Assembly: GCF_900142375.1 (NCBI RefSeq)
Contig: NZ_FRAR01000006.1
Span: forward strand, 62,001 to 126,000
Source: Desulforamulus aeronauticus DSM 10349
GTDB taxonomy: Bacteria; Bacillota; Desulfotomaculia; Desulfotomaculales; Desulfotomaculaceae
Direction of reading: 5' to 3'
Length of the DNA: 64,000 nucleotides
Shown here: piece by piece, positions 9,457-18,098 of the stretch
How positions within the stretch are numbered: the first letter of the stretch is position 1
Layout of the letters: each line of letters opens with the position of its first letter
Program-made: the position numbers and the translations under genes
The notes under the pieces: model-generated
What the model saw: the letters and a program-made list of their open reading frames with translations, nothing else
What the model was told of the DNA's origin: nothing
Database searches by the model: none

Positions 9457-9485
9457 ATTATAGCATGCAAAATATCTCTCTTCAA
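9457..9485 (-). promoter_or_regulatory. sigma-A type promoter for OLE RNA
   Basis: On the minus strand TTGAAG (9480-9485) is followed after exactly 17 bases by a perfect TATAAT (9457-9462). Transcription would start near 9450, at the 5' edge of the structured region and after the ispA stop, so the RNA can be made independently of the upstream operon. Confidence 0.8.
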
Positions 9486-9604
9486 AGGTCAAAATTATCC
9501 TAAAGAAGGTTACCGTAATGCTTGAAGGGTGATTTTTTCGCTTCTATCTGCTTAAATCATATAAGCTATCGCTCAGGCTTGCTGTCGCGAAATCTTTCAT
9601 CAGT

Positions 9605-10489
9605 TTAATGATCTCTATTGATAATAAAATGCATCAAAGAACGTAAAAATTCCGCTTCTGGCCCAAAAATTTTTAATTCTGCACAGGCATCAGTCGCAGC
9701 TTTATCAGCCATTCTTCTGGCTTCTTCCAAACCGTATAAAGACGGGTAGGTAGATTTTTGATTTTTTACATCACTGCCTACTGGTTTACCAAGCTTAGCC
9801 TCATCACCTTCAATATCTAACAGATCATCTTTGATTTGAAAGGCTAAACCCATTTGTTCTGAATAGTTGGTAAGACTGGTCAGCTGCTCTGCATCGGCAC
9901 CACCCAGGATGGCACCGGCTCTCACCGCCGCCCGGAATAAAGCTCCGGTTTTGTGACGATGAATATATTCCATGATGTCCCCGGTAATGGCTTGGTTCTC
10001 TGATAACATATCGACCACTTGACCACCGATTAAACCACGGGAACCCGATGCTTGGGCAATTTCCAAGGTAACAAGGTTTACCCTATCCAATGAAAATGCT
10101 GCCGCACTGCTGGCAATAAGTTCAAAGGCCAGGGTCAACAAAGCATCGCCCGCCAAAATAGCCATGGCTTCTCCATAAACCTTATGGTTGGTGGGACGTC
10201 CCCGGCGAAAATCATCATTGTCCATGGCAGGCAAATCATCATGTATTAGAGAATAGGTGTGTATAAGTTCTAAGGCACAGGCCACCGGCAGTGCCTTTTC
10301 CACGCTGCCGCCTACTGCCTTCGTTGAAGCTAGCACCAAAACCGGACGCAGCCGCTTGCCCCCGGCAAAAATACTATAGCGCATAGCCTCATGGATGGTA
10401 GTGGGATATTCGTCTGCTTTTGGCAGGTAGCGGTCTAGGGCATCGTCAACCAGTTTAGACCATGCTGCCAATTCATTTTTAAAATTCAT
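9605..10489 (-). CDS. ispA: polyprenyl synthetase, geranylgeranyl/farnesyl diphosphate synthase
   Basis: Short-chain prenyltransferase that extends DMAPP with IPP to farnesyl (or geranylgeranyl) diphosphate. First aspartate-rich motif DDLPAMDNDD near residue 85 and second motif DDLLDIEGD near residue 220 bind magnesium and the allylic substrate; GGKRLRPVL binds IPP. Length 294 residues is normal. The ATG overlaps the xseB stop (TAATG), implying coupling. Chain length specificity is not certain, but the position after xseA/xseB is the usual ispA position. Confidence 0.95.
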   Translation of the reverse strand: MNFKNELAAWSKLVDDALDRYLPKADEYPTTIHEAMRYSIFAGGKRLRPVLVLASTKAVGGSVEKALPVACALELIHTYSLIHDDLPAMDNDDFRRGRPTNHKVYGEAMAILAGDALLTLAFELIASSAAAFSLDRVNLVTLEIAQASGSRGLIGGQVVDMLSENQAITGDIMEYIHRHKTGALFRAAVRAGAILGGADAEQLTSLTNYSEQMGLAFQIKDDLLDIEGDEAKLGKPVGSDVKNQKSTYPSLYGLEEARRMADKAATDACAELKIFGPEAEFLRSLMHFIINRDH

Positions 10490-10731
10490 TAGCGGTTACC
10501 CCCTACTAGATTGGCTGGAGCATCTTTTAACTCGCCATCTGTCATTAGCATTTGTATTTTTTGCTCAGCTTGTTCCAAGCAACTGTTACAGTATTTCGAT
10601 AAAGTAATTCCTTCGGCAAATAACTCCAAGGCAAGATCTAAGGATAGCTGGCTTGCTTCCAACTCCCGTACCACCTCTTCCAATCTGGCCAATGCCTCTT
10701 CAAAGGTTTGCTTCTCAGTTCCCATGTTCAA
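10489..10731 (-). CDS. xseB: exodeoxyribonuclease VII small subunit
   Basis: Small subunit of the single-strand-specific exonuclease VII, binding XseA helices. The 80-residue protein shows the family pattern [16 protein letters not shown] followed by [20 protein letters not shown]. Two starts are possible: TTG 10731 with GGAGG seven bases upstream, or ATG 10725 with an AGGA six bases upstream. The stop overlaps the ispA ATG. It is separated from xseA by fchA and folD, an unusual but local split of the two subunits. Confidence 0.93.
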   Translation of the reverse strand: MNMGTEKQTFEEALARLEEVVRELEASQLSLDLALELFAEGITLSKYCNSCLEQAEQKIQMLMTDGELKDAPANLVGGNR

Positions 10732-10747
10732 TCCTTAACCTCCCACA

Positions 10748-11386
10748 TTACTCCTGCATACGGGTCTTTACCCGCTGCAGTGTATCTCTGCCTAACTCTT
10801 CTGCTGCCAATGTAAGCATCTCTTTTTCCTTACGTAATTCTTCCACCTTCGCTGCATCCTTTAGGTAGGGAACATTCGCTTCTACCATTAACAATGCACC
10901 CTTAAGAGAGGCTTCCAGCAAGTAGGCTCCCACAGCCACATCACTAATAGCCAGTTTACTGCCCAGGGAGGAAATAATCTTCGCTTGGTGAAGAGCGGCC
11001 AGGCAATTGCGTCCGATTTCCAGGGGAACCTCTGCAGATAGTAGGGCTGCCTGCTGCTTTTTTTCTTCACGCAGGTTCTTTTCTTCCGGTGTACTATTGG
11101 GTAAAGCTAAAGCATCCATAAAATGCTGAAAGGCTTGCATATCCTTTTGGGCAAGATTCTTTAAATTCTCCATATTTTGTTCAAGACTTGAAATTACCAG
11201 GGCTATTTCTTTGGATACGTCGATGTCTTTCACTTTACTGGCTGTAATTCGAGCCACCATCGTCAGCATACCGCATCCCAGGCAGCCGCTCATAGCAGAT
11301 ACCCCTCCACCACCAGGCTCTGGAGCAGCAGAGCTAGATTTCTCGAAGAGTTCTTCTACTGACCAACGCAAGTAACTTATGGACAT
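10748..11386 (-). CDS. fchA: methenyltetrahydrofolate cyclohydrolase, FchA/FTCD-C family
   Basis: All-helical cyclodeaminase/cyclohydrolase domain protein (212 residues) that hydrolyses 5,10-methenyl-THF to 10-formyl-THF in the folate branch of one-carbon metabolism. The N-terminus carries the family signature APEPGGGGVSAMSGCLGCGM (about residues 21-40). Its ATG lies inside the 3' end of folD, so the two are cotranslated. The neighbouring FolD lacks the residues needed for cyclohydrolysis, which gives FchA a clear job. It could in principle be a formimino-THF cyclodeaminase, but no formimino-transfer genes are nearby. Confidence 0.85.
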   Translation of the reverse strand: MSISYLRWSVEELFEKSSSAAPEPGGGGVSAMSGCLGCGMLTMVARITASKVKDIDVSKEIALVISSLEQNMENLKNLAQKDMQAFQHFMDALALPNSTPEEKNLREEKKQQAALLSAEVPLEIGRNCLAALHQAKIISSLGSKLAISDVAVGAYLLEASLKGALLMVEANVPYLKDAAKVEELRKEKEMLTLAAEELGRDTLQRVKTRMQE

Positions 11387-12255
11387 GGGAATGATTCCTC
11401 CTCTTCCTGAACCTGTTGCTGCAAGCGGATACCTTTGACCAAATTCTTTAGCATTAGAACCGTGGTTAAACTGCCCACTCCACCAGGCACCGGAGTAATG
11501 GCCCCTGCCACTTCTTTAACCCGCTCAAAATCAACATCACCGGTTATTTGACCATTCAGCTCACTAATTCCGGCATCCACCACCACCGCCCCGGGTTTTA
11601 CCATCTCGGCAGTGATTAAGCCTGGTTTTCCTACGGCAGCTATTACAATATCTGCCTGCTTGGTAAAGAAAGCCAAGTCAGCAGTACGACTGTGACAAAC
11701 ACTTACCGTTGCATTTTCCGCCAGAGCCATAAATACCAGCGGTTTACCAACGGTTTCCCCCCTGCCAACGATCACCATGTGTTTCCCTGACAGGGAGATA
11801 CCCGAACGTTTCATAATTTCTAAGCAACTCATGGGAGTAGCAGGCTGTAAGCAAACTCCACCACTGATTAAATGCCCCCGATTGAAGGGATGTAGGCCGT
11901 CTACGTCCTTTAATGGGGATACGACCTCCATCACTCTCTGTTTGTTTACATGAGGCGGTAATGGCATCATTAGAAGAATGCCATGCACCTTTGCATCCGA
12001 GTTTAAATCTTCTATTTTTAGCTTAATGTCTAATTCACTGGCCTGGTTGGATAATCTATGTAGAATAAAGAGTACCCCTGCATTTTTACTTACCTTTTCT
12101 AAAAACATGGCATAGGCCAAGGAAGCAGGATCTTCTCCCACTAAAAGAACAGCCAACTGGGGTTCTGTTCCCTGTTCTTTCAGTGCTGCTATTTCTTGAT
12201 ATAGTTCTTCCCGTAGCATAGCTGCCACTTGCTTGCCGTCTAGTATCTTTGTCAT
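11377..12255 (-). CDS. folD: FolD-family methylenetetrahydrofolate dehydrogenase, cyclohydrolase residues lost
   Basis: NAD(P)-dependent oxidation of methylene-THF to methenyl-THF. Fold is clear: LAVLLVGEDPAS, KDVDGLHP, the Rossmann motif IVGRGETVGKPL and C-terminal ITPVPGGVGSLT. In the active site Tyr48 is kept, but the catalytic Lys of bifunctional FolD (E. coli Lys54) is Leu52, and the conserved Gln of the GILVQLPLP motif (E. coli Gln98) is Met96 in GILLMMPLP. Both residues are needed for the cyclohydrolase reaction in studied homologues, so this enzyme is probably dehydrogenase only. Start ATG has AAGGAG seven bases upstream. fchA follows with a ten-base overlap. Confidence 0.93.
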   Translation of the reverse strand: MTKILDGKQVAAMLREELYQEIAALKEQGTEPQLAVLLVGEDPASLAYAMFLEKVSKNAGVLFILHRLSNQASELDIKLKIEDLNSDAKVHGILLMMPLPPHVNKQRVMEVVSPLKDVDGLHPFNRGHLISGGVCLQPATPMSCLEIMKRSGISLSGKHMVIVGRGETVGKPLVFMALAENATVSVCHSRTADLAFFTKQADIVIAAVGKPGLITAEMVKPGAVVVDAGISELNGQITGDVDFERVKEVAGAITPVPGGVGSLTTVLMLKNLVKGIRLQQQVQEEEESFPCP

Positions 12256-12374
12256 TTCGTCGCTCCTTTTTGGGTCAGAAAACCATTTTGGCCATCAGCC
12301 TTAGGCCGTAGGCCTGTAATTATTTATTGCATAGATTTTTGTCTGCTACTGTAGGTATCAAATCGATGTATCTC

Positions 12375-13598
12375 TTAGCTTAAAAGATCCTTTGATCTAT
12401 GACTATTCTCTTTCGACTCTACTTTACAATGAAGGGTGCCCTTATCAAGCAAGACATCCACCCTTGCTCCCAGTTCCACCGTCCGGGCCTCGGTAACAGC
12501 TTTGCCCATAGCATCGGTGCAAATACTATAGCCTCTAGCCAATGTTGCCAGAGGACTGAGTACATTTAATTTTCCAGCCAATCCTGCTAGTTGGGCAGAC
12601 TTATCAGCTACCTTCAATTTACCCATTCGGAGCAGGTTATTGGTTACGGTATCCAGAATTTGTTGCCGATTTCCGGTGATTATGTAGGGTCTCTGCAAGG
12701 ATTGGCTGGCAGTGCAATATGTTAGCCTTTGTCTGGTTCGCTCTAGCCTATTGACCACAGCCTTTTCTAATCTCTTATTAATACTTTGCAGATGGCGGCT
12801 CATTTCCTGACTGTCCGGCACCACCAATTCGGCAGCAGCAGAAGGGGTTGGCGCACGTAAATCTGCCACCATATCGGCAATGGTATAGTCCGTTTCGTGT
12901 CCCACGGCAGAAATTACGGGAATTCTAGAGTTATAGATGGCCAATGCCACTTCCTCTGTATTAAAAGCCCATAGTTCCTCCAGGGAACCACCACCACGCC
13001 CAGCAATGATAACATCAACCTGATTCAATTGATTCATTTGGGCAATGGCTCTGGCAATGGAAGCGGGTGCCCCTTCCCCTTGTACTAAAACCGGAGCTAG
13101 GATGATATCCACCCTTGGCCAGCGTCGTCGCACAATGTTAAGCATATCCTGAAGCGCTGCGCCAGTGGGTGAAGTAATGATGCCAATGCCTTTGGGGATT
13201 CTCGGAATGGGTCTCTTTCTATCTTGGTCAAACATCCCTGTAGCGGCTAATTTCTGTTTCAGTTGTTCAAAGGCCACATAAAGGGCACCAATTCCTTCCG
13301 GCTCCATACCCTCGGCATAAAGTTGATATCCACCATCCCGCTCATAAACCGAGATATAGCCGCGCACAAGCACAGACATACCATTTTCAGGGTAAAACAA
13401 TAAAGTCCGGGCCCGGGAGCGAAACATCACTGTTTTAAGGCAAGCATCCCGGTCCTTTAACGTTAAGTAAATATGCCCAGAGCTATGTAGTTTGAGATTA
13501 GAAATTTCCCCTTTGACCCAGACATTAGCCAGCGACATGTCGGATTCCAGTTTATCTTTGATATATTTGGTGAGTTCGGAGATCGTTACTATTCGCAT
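12375..13598 (-). CDS. xseA: exodeoxyribonuclease VII large subunit
   Basis: Catalytic subunit of exonuclease VII. N-terminal OB-fold domain (VWVKGEISNLKLHSSGHIYLTLKD, split at about residues 26-50), then the nuclease core with GIGIITSPTGAAL, the VIIAGRGGGSLEELWAFN signature and AVGHETDYTIADMVADLRAPTPSAAAE in two parts, and a C-terminal coiled coil that recruits XseB. Length 407 residues is normal. A 119-base gap separates it from folD. Confidence 0.96.
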   Translation of the reverse strand: MRIVTISELTKYIKDKLESDMSLANVWVKGEISNLKLHSSGHIYLTLKDRDACLKTVMFRSRARTLLFYPENGMSVLVRGYISVYERDGGYQLYAEGMEPEGIGALYVAFEQLKQKLAATGMFDQDRKRPIPRIPKGIGIITSPTGAALQDMLNIVRRRWPRVDIILAPVLVQGEGAPASIARAIAQMNQLNQVDVIIAGRGGGSLEELWAFNTEEVALAIYNSRIPVISAVGHETDYTIADMVADLRAPTPSAAAELVVPDSQEMSRHLQSINKRLEKAVVNRLERTRQRLTYCTASQSLQRPYIITGNRQQILDTVTNNLLRMGKLKVADKSAQLAGLAGKLNVLSPLATLARGYSICTDAMGKAVTEARTVELGARVDVLLDKGTLHCKVESKENSHRSKDLLS

Positions 13599-13775
13599 AG
13601 ATACCCTCTCTACTAGGTTTTAATTACCTTCCTACTGACGTAGACCGTAGCTTTTTTGCTATATGATTCTAAAATTATGGACTATTTTACATATTATGTA
13701 TCATACCAGTCACACCGCTTTATGACAATAAGCGACACCTAAGATAAGTTATGCAAAAACCTATGAACCAAAAGA

Positions 13776-13810
13776 AAAAGTGTACCGCCCCTACGAAGCG
13801 ATACACTTTT
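13776..13810 (-). terminator. intrinsic terminator after nfnB
   Basis: Stem AAAAGTGTA with TACACTTTT plus an inner CGC/GCG after one mismatch, nine-base loop, followed on the minus strand by TTTTTCTTTT. It lies just beyond the nfnB stop and ahead of xseA. Confidence 0.75.
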
Positions 13811-13827
13811 GATTACACACCAAAACC

Positions 13828-15225
13828 CTAGGATTTACTCAATAAATACTCATGTATGCTCTTGGCCGCAGTCCGGCCGGCACCCATGGCCTTAATTACA
13901 GTAGCCGCACCGGTTACCACATCACCGCCGGCATAAACACCTTCTTTAGAGGTTTTACCAGTGGACTCGTCGGCAACAATGTTACCCCGCTTGTTGGTTT
14001 CCAAATCCGGGGTGGTATTGGTGAGCAAGGGGTTAGGTCCCTGGCCAATAGCAACGATGGCTACATCAACGGGCAGCACATATTCGGAGCCTGGAATCGG
14101 CACGGGCTTACGGCGACCGGAAGCATCCGGTTCACCCAGTTCCATTTTAATGCATTCAAGTCCGGTTAACCAACCATCTTCACTGCCAACATAGCGGGTG
14201 GGGTTGGTTAAGAATAAGAACTGAACGCCTTCTTCTTCAGCATGTTCTACTTCTTCCAAGCGGGCAGGCAGTTCCGCCCGGGAACGCCGGTAAACAATAT
14301 ATACTTCCTCGGCACCCAAGCGTAGGGCTGTCCGAGCTGCATCCATGGCTACGTTGCCACCGCCAAGTACAGCTACTTTCTTCCCAACTTTAACAGGGGT
14401 GTCGCACTCTGGGAAACAATAGGCTTTCATTAGGTTAGAGCGTGTTAAAAACTCGTTGGCAGAATATACACCATTATAGTTTTCCCCGGGCAGGTTCATG
14501 AAATAGGGAGTACCTGCACCAGTGCCCAGGAAAGCAGCGTCAAAGCCTTCTTCCTTAAACAATTCATCTAAAGAGGCAATTTGTCCGATAATGGCATTGG
14601 TCTCTATCTCTACACCCATTTTTTTGAGGTTTTCAATTTCTTTCTGTACAATAGCCTTGGGTAAACGGAACTCCGGAATACCATACATTAATACTCCACC
14701 AGGAGTGTGCAGGGCTTCATACATGGTCACGCTGTGACCTAAGCGAGCTAGGTCGGCAGCACAGGCTAGTCCCGCAGGGCCAGAACCAACAATGGCGACT
14801 TTGTAGCCAGTAGGCTCCGCCTTCTCTATCCTTTCGTCCTTTTGCACAATGTAGTCACCTACAAAGCGTTCCAGACGGCCAATGCCAACGGGTTCGTTTT
14901 TCTTGCCAACAACACAAAACTTTTCACACTGGTTTTCTTGGGGACACACCCGGCCACATACAGCCGGTAGTGCATTGGTCCGCTTGATTACCTTTGCGGC
15001 TTCTTCAAATTTTCTTTCCTTAACCAGAGCAATAAACTCAGGAATATCTACACTTACCGGGCAGCCCTCTTTGCAGAAGGGCTTCTTACAGTTCAGACAG
15101 CGTTCAGCTTCAGCAACCGCTAACTCTTCGGTATAACCCAGTGCCACTTCATCAAAATTTTTGGCCCGTACCTGTGGGTCCTGATGGGGCATCGCATATT
15201 TTTTGGGAATAATCTGCTTAGCCAT
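13828..15225 (-). CDS. nfnB: NADPH-producing bifurcating transhydrogenase subunit NfnB (GltD-like)
   Basis: Large subunit of NADH-dependent reduced ferredoxin:NADP oxidoreductase, which couples NADH and reduced ferredoxin oxidation to NADPH formation. N-terminal iron-sulfur domain holds CLNCKKPFCKEGC and CGRVCPQENQCEKFC (two [4Fe-4S] sites); then FAD motif AIVGSGPAGLACAADLARLG and NADPH motif VLGGGNVAMDAARTALRLG, with EGVYAGGDVVTGAATVIKAM at the end. I place the start at ATG 15225, with GGAGG eight bases upstream, not at GTG 15246. The start overlaps the nfnA stop. A glutamate synthase small subunit is less likely because no large subunit is present and nfnA is adjacent. Confidence 0.93.
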   Translation of the reverse strand: MAKQIIPKKYAMPHQDPQVRAKNFDEVALGYTEELAVAEAERCLNCKKPFCKEGCPVSVDIPEFIALVKERKFEEAAKVIKRTNALPAVCGRVCPQENQCEKFCVVGKKNEPVGIGRLERFVGDYIVQKDERIEKAEPTGYKVAIVGSGPAGLACAADLARLGHSVTMYEALHTPGGVLMYGIPEFRLPKAIVQKEIENLKKMGVEIETNAIIGQIASLDELFKEEGFDAAFLGTGAGTPYFMNLPGENYNGVYSANEFLTRSNLMKAYCFPECDTPVKVGKKVAVLGGGNVAMDAARTALRLGAEEVYIVYRRSRAELPARLEEVEHAEEEGVQFLFLTNPTRYVGSEDGWLTGLECIKMELGEPDASGRRKPVPIPGSEYVLPVDVAIVAIGQGPNPLLTNTTPDLETNKRGNIVADESTGKTSKEGVYAGGDVVTGAATVIKAMGAGRTAAKSIHEYLLSKS

Positions 15226-16069
15226 GGCACTTACCTCCTCCACCACAACCGCAACCGCCCCGGTTAAGAGCGTGTTGTTCTTCTGTTTTATATTGACGAG
15301 AACGCGTTAATTGTTCTTCGAAATCAACTAAGTGACCATCAAATTCAGGTCCGTCTACACAGACGAATCTAGTTTCACCGCCTACGGTAACCCGGCAGGC
15401 ACCGCACATACCGGTACCATCCACCATAATGGAGTTGAGGCTAACCATGGTTTTAATTTCAAATTCCTTCGTCAGATTGGCAACGGCACGCATCATCGGC
15501 AGAGGACCAATGGCCATGACCAGATCTGGTTTCCCTTCTTTCTCCACATACTCCCGCAGAACATCGGTGACAAAGCCTTTTCTCACGTAGGAACCATCAT
15601 CGGTAGTTACCAGCAGTTCGCTACAGGCCTCTTTCATTTTTTCTTCCCAGAAAATAAGTTCCTGATTGCGAGCCCCCATGATACCCACCACGTGATTACC
15701 TGCAGCCTTCATTTCCCTGGCAATGGGGAATACAGGAGCTACACCCACACCCCCAGCTACCATCACCACGTTGCCAAACTTTTCTATGTGAGAAGGAACT
15801 CCTAGGGGACCGACAAAATCCTGAACTGCATCCCCTGCATTTAACAATGCTAATTTCTTCGTGGAGTATCCAGCCTCAGCAAATACAATAGTAATGGTAC
15901 CTGCTTCACGGTCATAGTCGGCAATCGTAAGGGGAATTCTCTCACCATTCTCGTCCACTCGCACAATAATAAATTGCCCTGCTTTGGCCTTCTTAGCCAC
16001 TTTAGGAGCAAGGATATCAAATTCGTGAATTGCTGGTGCCAGAGTTTTCTTAGCTACTATTTTGTACAT
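15218..16069 (-). CDS. nfnA: bifurcating transhydrogenase subunit NfnA
   Basis: Small subunit of the Nfn complex, of the dihydroorotate dehydrogenase electron-transfer (PyrK) family. It has an FAD-binding domain, the NAD motif VAGGVGVAPVFPIAREM, and a [2Fe-2S] site in GMCGACRVTVGGETRFVCVDG. The C-terminus is odd: it ends in a Gly/Cys-rich tail GGCGCGGGGKCHG after ALNR, with three extra cysteines and a histidine. Start ATG 16069 has AGGAGG five bases upstream; a TTG 27 bases earlier is unlikely. Its stop overlaps the nfnB start by eight bases. Confidence 0.92.
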   Translation of the reverse strand: MYKIVAKKTLAPAIHEFDILAPKVAKKAKAGQFIIVRVDENGERIPLTIADYDREAGTITIVFAEAGYSTKKLALLNAGDAVQDFVGPLGVPSHIEKFGNVVMVAGGVGVAPVFPIAREMKAAGNHVVGIMGARNQELIFWEEKMKEACSELLVTTDDGSYVRKGFVTDVLREYVEKEGKPDLVMAIGPLPMMRAVANLTKEFEIKTMVSLNSIMVDGTGMCGACRVTVGGETRFVCVDGPEFDGHLVDFEEQLTRSRQYKTEEQHALNRGGCGCGGGGKCHG

Positions 16070-16150
16070 CCTGGCCTCCTCCTCTCCAAAACACAAAAAT
16101 ATTTAATGTAGTATAGTAAAGACCTTTTTGTAATTTATTGGTAGAATATA

Positions 16151-16600
16151 CTAATCATTGGTATTGAGTAAAGCTGCTTCTTCTGGCAAAACAGTTTGTT
16201 CCGTCTCTACTTGAACAAATTTCCCCAATATACCATTGACGAACTTGGCAGAATCACTGCTACTAAATATCTTAGCCAATTCTACCGCTTCATTGATGGA
16301 AACGCTGCTAGGTATATCCTGTCTGAACTTCATTTCGTACAAGGCCAAGCGCATGATATTGCGATCCACATTGGCCATACGGTTTAATTGCCATTCCTTG
16401 CTTACCCTGCTTATCATTTGATCGATTTCTTCTATATGCTCCAGGGTACCTATAACTAATTGTCGTGCGAATTCCAATTCCTGGGGACCGGCCCCAAACT
16501 CCTCTGCAGTATTTTTAATTGCAAAGTTCGGTTCGTTTTTTCCTACATCAATTTGAAACAGTATCTGCAGCGCAGTTTCTCTGGCCTGCCTTCTACCCAA
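16151..16600 (-). CDS. nusB: transcription antitermination factor NusB
   Basis: RNA-binding partner of NusE in rRNA antitermination. Small helical protein of 149 residues beginning GRRQARETALQILFQID, with the conserved VDRNIMRLALYEM and SINEAVELAKIFSSSDSAKFVNG (residues 105-127) segments. Start is TTG with GGAGG seven bases upstream. It lies between the asp23/amaP group and the nfn genes, matching the common accC-asp23-amaP-DUF2273-nusB order. Confidence 0.96.
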   Translation of the reverse strand: MGRRQARETALQILFQIDVGKNEPNFAIKNTAEEFGAGPQELEFARQLVIGTLEHIEEIDQMISRVSKEWQLNRMANVDRNIMRLALYEMKFRQDIPSSVSINEAVELAKIFSSSDSAKFVNGILGKFVQVETEQTVLPEEAALLNTND

Positions 16601-16679
16601 GTTAGGACCTCCTCAAAAGTCTTAGTTTTCACCCTAGTTTTTCCCATTCTATTATTTTACATGAATTAATACGTAGCTG

Positions 16680-16901
16680 TCACCAACGGTCCCGAAAAAA
16701 CCTGTTGAAAGCTCCCCGGAAATCGAAACTTTCATCCACCCCCTTACCAATGAAATAACCTAAGATAACACAAAGAACAACAAAAACAGCTTTAAAAAAG
16801 CCTAAAAATACCACAAGAAAACCGAACAATAGACCAAGGATAACCCCTAGGGCTTTCCCCCGGTGATTTTCTAGTATGTAACTAAGAAATCTTAACCACA
16901 T
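16680..16901 (-). CDS. DUF2273 family small membrane protein
   Basis: Membrane protein of 73 residues with two hydrophobic segments (ALGVILGLLFGFLVVFLGFF and AVFVVLCVILGYFIGKGVD) and a charged C-terminus ending RFFRDRW. DUF2273 proteins accompany AmaP and Asp23 in Firmicutes and are thought to help anchor or organise the envelope-stress complex. Start ATG 16901 has GGAGG nine bases upstream; a GTG at 16910 overlaps that site. It is 23 bases after amaP. Confidence 0.88.
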   Translation of the reverse strand: MWLRFLSYILENHRGKALGVILGLLFGFLVVFLGFFKAVFVVLCVILGYFIGKGVDESFDFRGAFNRFFRDRW

Positions 16902-16924
16902 TGTGTCCACCCTCCTCCGTTAGG

Positions 16925-17464
16925 TTATTCTACCCGAGGACGGGTGGTTGATATATTATCGACAATTACCTTGATTTCGCTTACTGTAATACCCGTTGTT
17001 TGGGCCAGATATTCTTGTACTTTTTGCTGAATTTCACGGCTAACCTCAGGTATGCTAATATCAGGGGTTACCACAGCCCGAATGTGTAAACCCATGCCCT
17101 TTTTATGCTCCACCACTCGGGGCTTAACTTCTTTAATCCCAGACATCTGGCCAACTGCTTTCTTCACTAAATTTTCAATGGCCAGTACAGAAATACGTAC
17201 CTGTCCTAGCTTATAGTCATGAACCACAGCCTTGCCTGAATTATTTCGCCGAGTCAAGGATACCCAGAAAAGGCGCAACCCGATAAGGAGCAGTACGCCA
17301 AAAATAAGGGCAAGATACAGTTGTCCGTTATACACATAAGGACCCTGCCAAAGAAAATACAGGGGTTGTTGCCACCAACCAGAGATAATCATGAGCAACA
17401 ACGAACTTAAAACCGTTGTTACTACGGTATAGATAATCAGTAAACCACGGTCAAAGGGGGTCAT
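16925..17464 (-). CDS. amaP: alkaline shock response membrane anchor protein AmaP
   Basis: Membrane anchor for Asp23 in the alkaline-shock envelope system. Two N-terminal membrane helices (residues 7-28 and 48-68) precede a cytoplasmic Asp23-like domain that reads VRISVLAIENLVKKAVGQMSGI and ends with VIVDNIS. Length 179 residues is typical. Strong GGAGGGAG ahead of the ATG. It lies between asp23 and the DUF2273 gene and is separated from asp23 by a hairpin that may attenuate transcription. Confidence 0.92.
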   Translation of the reverse strand: MTPFDRGLLIIYTVVTTVLSSLLLMIISGWWQQPLYFLWQGPYVYNGQLYLALIFGVLLLIGLRLFWVSLTRRNNSGKAVVHDYKLGQVRISVLAIENLVKKAVGQMSGIKEVKPRVVEHKKGMGLHIRAVVTPDISIPEVSREIQQKVQEYLAQTTGITVSEIKVIVDNISTTRPRVE

Positions 17465-17559
17465 GCCACTCCCTCCTTTTACTATAATACTATATAGAGC
17501 ACAAAAATAAAAGATTTTTTCCTAGAATACTATAGTTCTATTAAGTTATAAATATAAAA

Positions 17560-17590
17560 TGCGGAACCAATGGGCACATTGGTTCCGACT
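17560..17590 (-). terminator. hairpin between asp23 and amaP, possible attenuator
   Basis: An 11-bp perfect stem (CGGAACCAATG at 17562-17572 with CATTGGTTCCG at 17577-17587, four-base loop) is followed on the minus strand by CATTTTATATTT. The tail is not pure T, so termination may be partial. Confidence 0.6.
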
Positions 17591-17610
17591 GCGGTTAGTC
17601 ATTTTTTCAA

Positions 17611-18024
17611 TTATCTTACGCGATTTGGTTCTTCTTCTTTCTGCTCTGTGGTAGCGAAGGTTACTCCTTGTACATGGATATTTACTTCCACGACACTGAG
17701 GCCAGTCATACCTTCAATAGCCCGTTTTACATTCATTTGAATTTGCGTGGCTATATCAGGAATCCGTACACCAAATTCTACAATAACAAATAGGTCTACA
17801 GCGGCTTCCTTTTCGCCTACCTCCACCTTAACTCCTTTGGACAGGTTCTTACGTCCAAGCATCTCGGCAATGCCGCCGCCAATGCCACCACTCATACCGG
17901 CCACTCCAGGCACTTCGGTTGCTGCCATGCCTGCGATAATTCCCACCACATCATCGGCAATGCGAATACCACCCAGGCCATCCTGAGGAGTCATCACCAC
18001 AATATCACGCTTATTATCTTCCAT
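17611..18024 (-). CDS. Asp23/Gls24 family envelope stress protein
   Basis: Cytoplasmic membrane-associated stress protein of 137 residues. Family pattern is visible: RIADDVVGIIAGMAATEVPGV near residues 19-39, then LGRKNLSKGVKVEVGEKEAAVDLFVIVEFGVRIPDIA (residues 55-91), and VNIHVQGVTF at the end. AmaP and DUF2273 genes follow. Encoded directly downstream of accC, as in many clostridia and bacilli. Strong GGAGGTG ribosome site. Confidence 0.94.
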   Translation of the reverse strand: MEDNKRDIVVMTPQDGLGGIRIADDVVGIIAGMAATEVPGVAGMSGGIGGGIAEMLGRKNLSKGVKVEVGEKEAAVDLFVIVEFGVRIPDIATQIQMNVKRAIEGMTGLSVVEVNIHVQGVTFATTEQKEEEPNRVR

Positions 18025-18098
18025 GGTACACCTCCATTTTTGCCATTATTGAGTCAACTGTATTATAGCATATTTTGGCAATTAATCACAACAAAGGC

